Positions 62,173 to 64,000 of a stretch of DNA of 64,000 bases are shown here, piece after piece. The translations under genes and the position numbers were made by a program. Under the pieces are notes generated by a model, which made no database searches, was not told where the DNA came from, and was given only the letters and a program-made list of their open reading frames with translations. The stretch's first letter is position 1. Each line of letters opens with the position of its first letter. Source of the DNA: Salirhabdus salicampi (lineage in GTDB: Bacteria; Bacillota; Bacilli; Bacillales; Alkalibacillaceae); assembly GCF_024259515.1 (NCBI RefSeq), contig NZ_JANBWE010000002.1, forward strand, positions 682,001 through 746,000, read 5' to 3'.

Positions 62173-63276
62173 TGGAATATACTCTACCCGTTCTAATCGT
62201 GGGTTTGGTCTATATCTTCTTCCTTCTTTTGCTTCCGCTTCTCCATTTAACAATACGTTATCACCAGTGAAGCTTGTCGTGATCTTTAACAAGCTTGAGC
62301 CAACACCATAAATATCGATTGGTACATTCATTTCCTCAAACTCCCGGATACGCTCTTCGTTAAAGCCACCACTTGCTACAATCTTCACATGGTCAAAACC
62401 TTCATCATTTAATGCGCGACGTAATGCAAATATAAGCTCAGGGTTTACACCACGTGGATCAAAACTACCCATTAAATGCTGATTACGGAAAAAGTACTTG
62501 TCTACTAATGTTCTAGAGGTATCAACCCGAACAGCCTTCAGCTCATCACCAAATTCCCGTGCAACTTTCAAAGAGTCCGTAATTACGTCATTGTTGTAAT
62601 CTACAAGTGCGATTAAATCATCATCAGGATATTTTTTGTTGTATGCCTTTGTCGCTGCAACAACATCCCCTTTAAACATTTGAATGAGAGCATGTGGCAT
62701 CGTTCCCATTCCTTTTTTTCCCCACCATTCGTTCATCGCGTGAGTAGCCTGGGCAGTTGAACCACCTATGTATGCAGCATAACCGTCTCCTGCTTGCTGG
62801 GTAAAGTGATCGTCACGATCCCCCATAAATATAATCGGTTTTTGTTTGCCTGAGGTTCTGGCAGCTTTTACGACATTGTACACATTCGTCGCAACAGATG
62901 TTCTACGGGCTAAAATTCCGTCAATGATTCCTTCTAAATAACCATAATACTGATAAGGGCCTGTAACGGTTAGTACAGTTTCAAAAGGGGAAACTTTATC
63001 ACCATCCTTTAATGAATGAATTTCCAACTCTTCAGGATGATCAGCAAATGTATGAAGTAAAGCGATTGCTTCATCGGTTCCACAAAGGACAGCGTGATTT
63101 TTTTGGAAAAATTGCATTGTCACGTAGTTATCAGGTATGCAATCTTCAACAATTTCCTTCGTTTTAAGGAAGTAAACTGCGGAAAACCAACCTTCTTGGA
63201 CCCGTTCATCAAACTTAAACGTCTTATTTGTTAACCGTTTTATTTTTCCTTTCGCTTTCAGCTCGAATTCTTTCAT
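62161..63276 (-). CDS. Nicotinate phosphoribosyltransferase
   Basis: 371 aa, the shorter class of NAPRTase. It makes nicotinate mononucleotide from nicotinate and PRPP for NAD salvage. Visible: FKFDERVQEGWFSAVYFLKT start, FMGDRDDHF, GGSTAQATHAMNEWW and SGGFNEERIREFEE with the phosphate-binding GVGSSL. The ATG has GAAGAGGGA upstream. It sits between sftA and murC, not found there in B. subtilis, so it is an insertion relative to that order. Confidence 0.9.
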   Translation of the reverse strand: MKEFELKAKGKIKRLTNKTFKFDERVQEGWFSAVYFLKTKEIVEDCIPDNYVTMQFFQKNHAVLCGTDEAIALLHTFADHPEELEIHSLKDGDKVSPFETVLTVTGPYQYYGYLEGIIDGILARRTSVATNVYNVVKAARTSGKQKPIIFMGDRDDHFTQQAGDGYAAYIGGSTAQATHAMNEWWGKKGMGTMPHALIQMFKGDVVAATKAYNKKYPDDDLIALVDYNNDVITDSLKVAREFGDELKAVRVDTSRTLVDKYFFRNQHLMGSFDPRGVNPELIFALRRALNDEGFDHVKIVASGGFNEERIREFEEMNVPIDIYGVGSSLLKITTSFTGDNVLLNGEAEAKEGRRYRPNPRLERVEYIPEKD

Positions 63277-63415
63277 TGTGTAATCCCTCTTCTATTTTCA
63301 CAGTATGGTCGCTGTTTTTTATCATAGTATATTTTAACATAAATGGACAAGTTACGTACGTTAGCTTTTTTCTTGTCACATCAAACCTTATTTTTCCAAG
63401 GAAATGGAAATTTCA

Positions 63416-64000
63416 TTACCAGTTTTCTAACATTGCTTCCGTCTGCTCACGGTTCATTAATAGTTCCCGTGGTTTACTACCGTTTTGAGGTGTGATAATT
63501 CCTAATTGTTCAAGTCGGTCTATTAATTTTGCTGCCCGATTATAGCCAACACTAAATTGACGTTGCACCATGGAAGTGCTTGCTTTTTCCATATCGAGTA
63601 CAAAATCAATTACATCATATAACAATTCATCTTCATCGTCCACAAGAGTATTTTGCTCTTCTATCAATTGTTCTTCACGAAATATATATTGGGGTGAAGA
63701 CTGTTGTCTTAAATATTCTGTAACTTGTTCAATTTCCTCATCCGATACAAACGCACCTTGTATTCGTGTAGGTTTACCACTTCCATTGGATAAAAAGAGC
63801 ATATCACCTTTTCCTAACAATTTTTCTGCCCCGTTCGTATCTATAATCGTTCTAGAATCTACTTGAGAAGACACACTAAACACCATTCGTGTAGGTATGT
63901 TGGCCTTAATTAAACCTGTGACAACATCAACTGATGGACGTTGAGTAGCCAATAGCAGATGCATACCACATGCCCTTGCTTTTTGTGCAATCCGGCAAAT
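63416..64000 (-). CDS. sftA: DNA translocase SftA, C-terminal part (runs off window)
   Basis: 195 codons open to the window edge. The end of the RecA-like motor domain is present: ICRIAQKARACGMHLLLATQ, PTRMVFSVSSQVDSRTIID, and GKGDMLFLSNGSGKPTRIQG. The winged-helix gamma domain (VQRQFSVGYNRAAKLIDRLE) closes the protein. FtsK/SpoIIIE family; its place before murC points to SftA (YtpT), the soluble septal translocase, and not SpoIIIE. The 5' part is outside. Confidence 0.93.
   Translation of the reverse strand: MCRIAQKARACGMHLLLATQRPSVDVVTGLIKANIPTRMVFSVSSQVDSRTIIDTNGAEKLLGKGDMLFLSNGSGKPTRIQGAFVSDEEIEQVTEYLRQQSSPQYIFREEQLIEEQNTLVDDEDELLYDVIDFVLDMEKASTSMVQRQFSVGYNRAAKLIDRLEQLGIITPQNGSKPRELLMNREQTEAMLENW

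Overview
This is a low-GC Firmicutes (Bacillota) chromosome segment from a spore-forming member of the Bacillaceae. Gene content and order closely follow the Bacillus subtilis phoPR-citrate-pyk-acc-dnaE-ackA-thiI-rpsD-acu-ccpA-murC stretch. Spore genes (a small acid-soluble protein, GerW/YtfJ, YtrH/YtrI), a MotPS-type flagellar stator pair and a bacillithiol-type redox protein (YtxJ) support this. The genus cannot be fixed from the sequence. A moderately halophilic or alkaliphilic relative of Oceanobacillus/Virgibacillus is a reasonable guess, but only an inference.

Layout. 1-7.1 kb (minus strand): the end of an hflK gene, the PhoPR phosphate two-component system, a MaoC-like hot-dog protein and the TCA genes citZ-icd-mdh. 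7.3-16.4 kb: small membrane proteins (YtwI, YtvI, FxsA), glycolysis (pfkA-pyk), malonyl-CoA synthesis (accDA), and malic enzyme with its own GntR regulator. 16.4-24.9 kb: dnaE, sporulation membrane proteins YtrH/YtrI, nrnA, YtpI, the CBS regulator YtoI and the hydrolase YtkL. 25-35.3 kb: an M24 peptidase, ald, an atypical SDR, UspA, acetate kinase, YtxK, tpx, ytfJ-ytfI and nadK. 35.3-45.6 kb: a C39-like lipoprotein, an amidohydrolase, an SASP, thiI-nifZ (tRNA thiolation), ezrA-refZ (division control), fRMsr and the diguanylate cyclase DgcP. 45.7-49.3 kb: rpsD with a structured autoregulatory leader, an AcuI-like reductase, and tyrS with a T-box. 49.4-64 kb: a class A PBP with a long acidic tail, acuABC, motPS, ccpA, aroG, ytxGHJ, murC, a nicotinate phosphoribosyltransferase and the C-terminus of sftA.

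Regulation is unusually readable. There are cre-like CcpA sites next to the MaoC gene, citZ and ackA, and ccpA itself lies in the window. Other sites are a PhoP-box-like repeat at phoP, a FadR/GntR operator at the malic enzyme promoter, sigma-B-like (ytxGHJ) and sigma-G-like (SASP) promoters, a tyrosine T-box and an S4 leader pseudoknot. Together the genes form a carbon-flow module: glycolysis, TCA entry, malate, acetate overflow and acetyl-CoA carboxylation, with CcpA as the shared regulator.

No mobile element, prophage, CRISPR array, tRNA or rRNA was seen, and I found no clearly new multi-gene system. The observations most worth following are the catalytic-residue losses in two otherwise conserved enzymes (the MaoC-like protein and the YtkK-like SDR), acuABC without an adjacent acsA, a UVR-motif small protein coupled to UspA, two unannotated-looking small genes, and the regulatory sites listed above.
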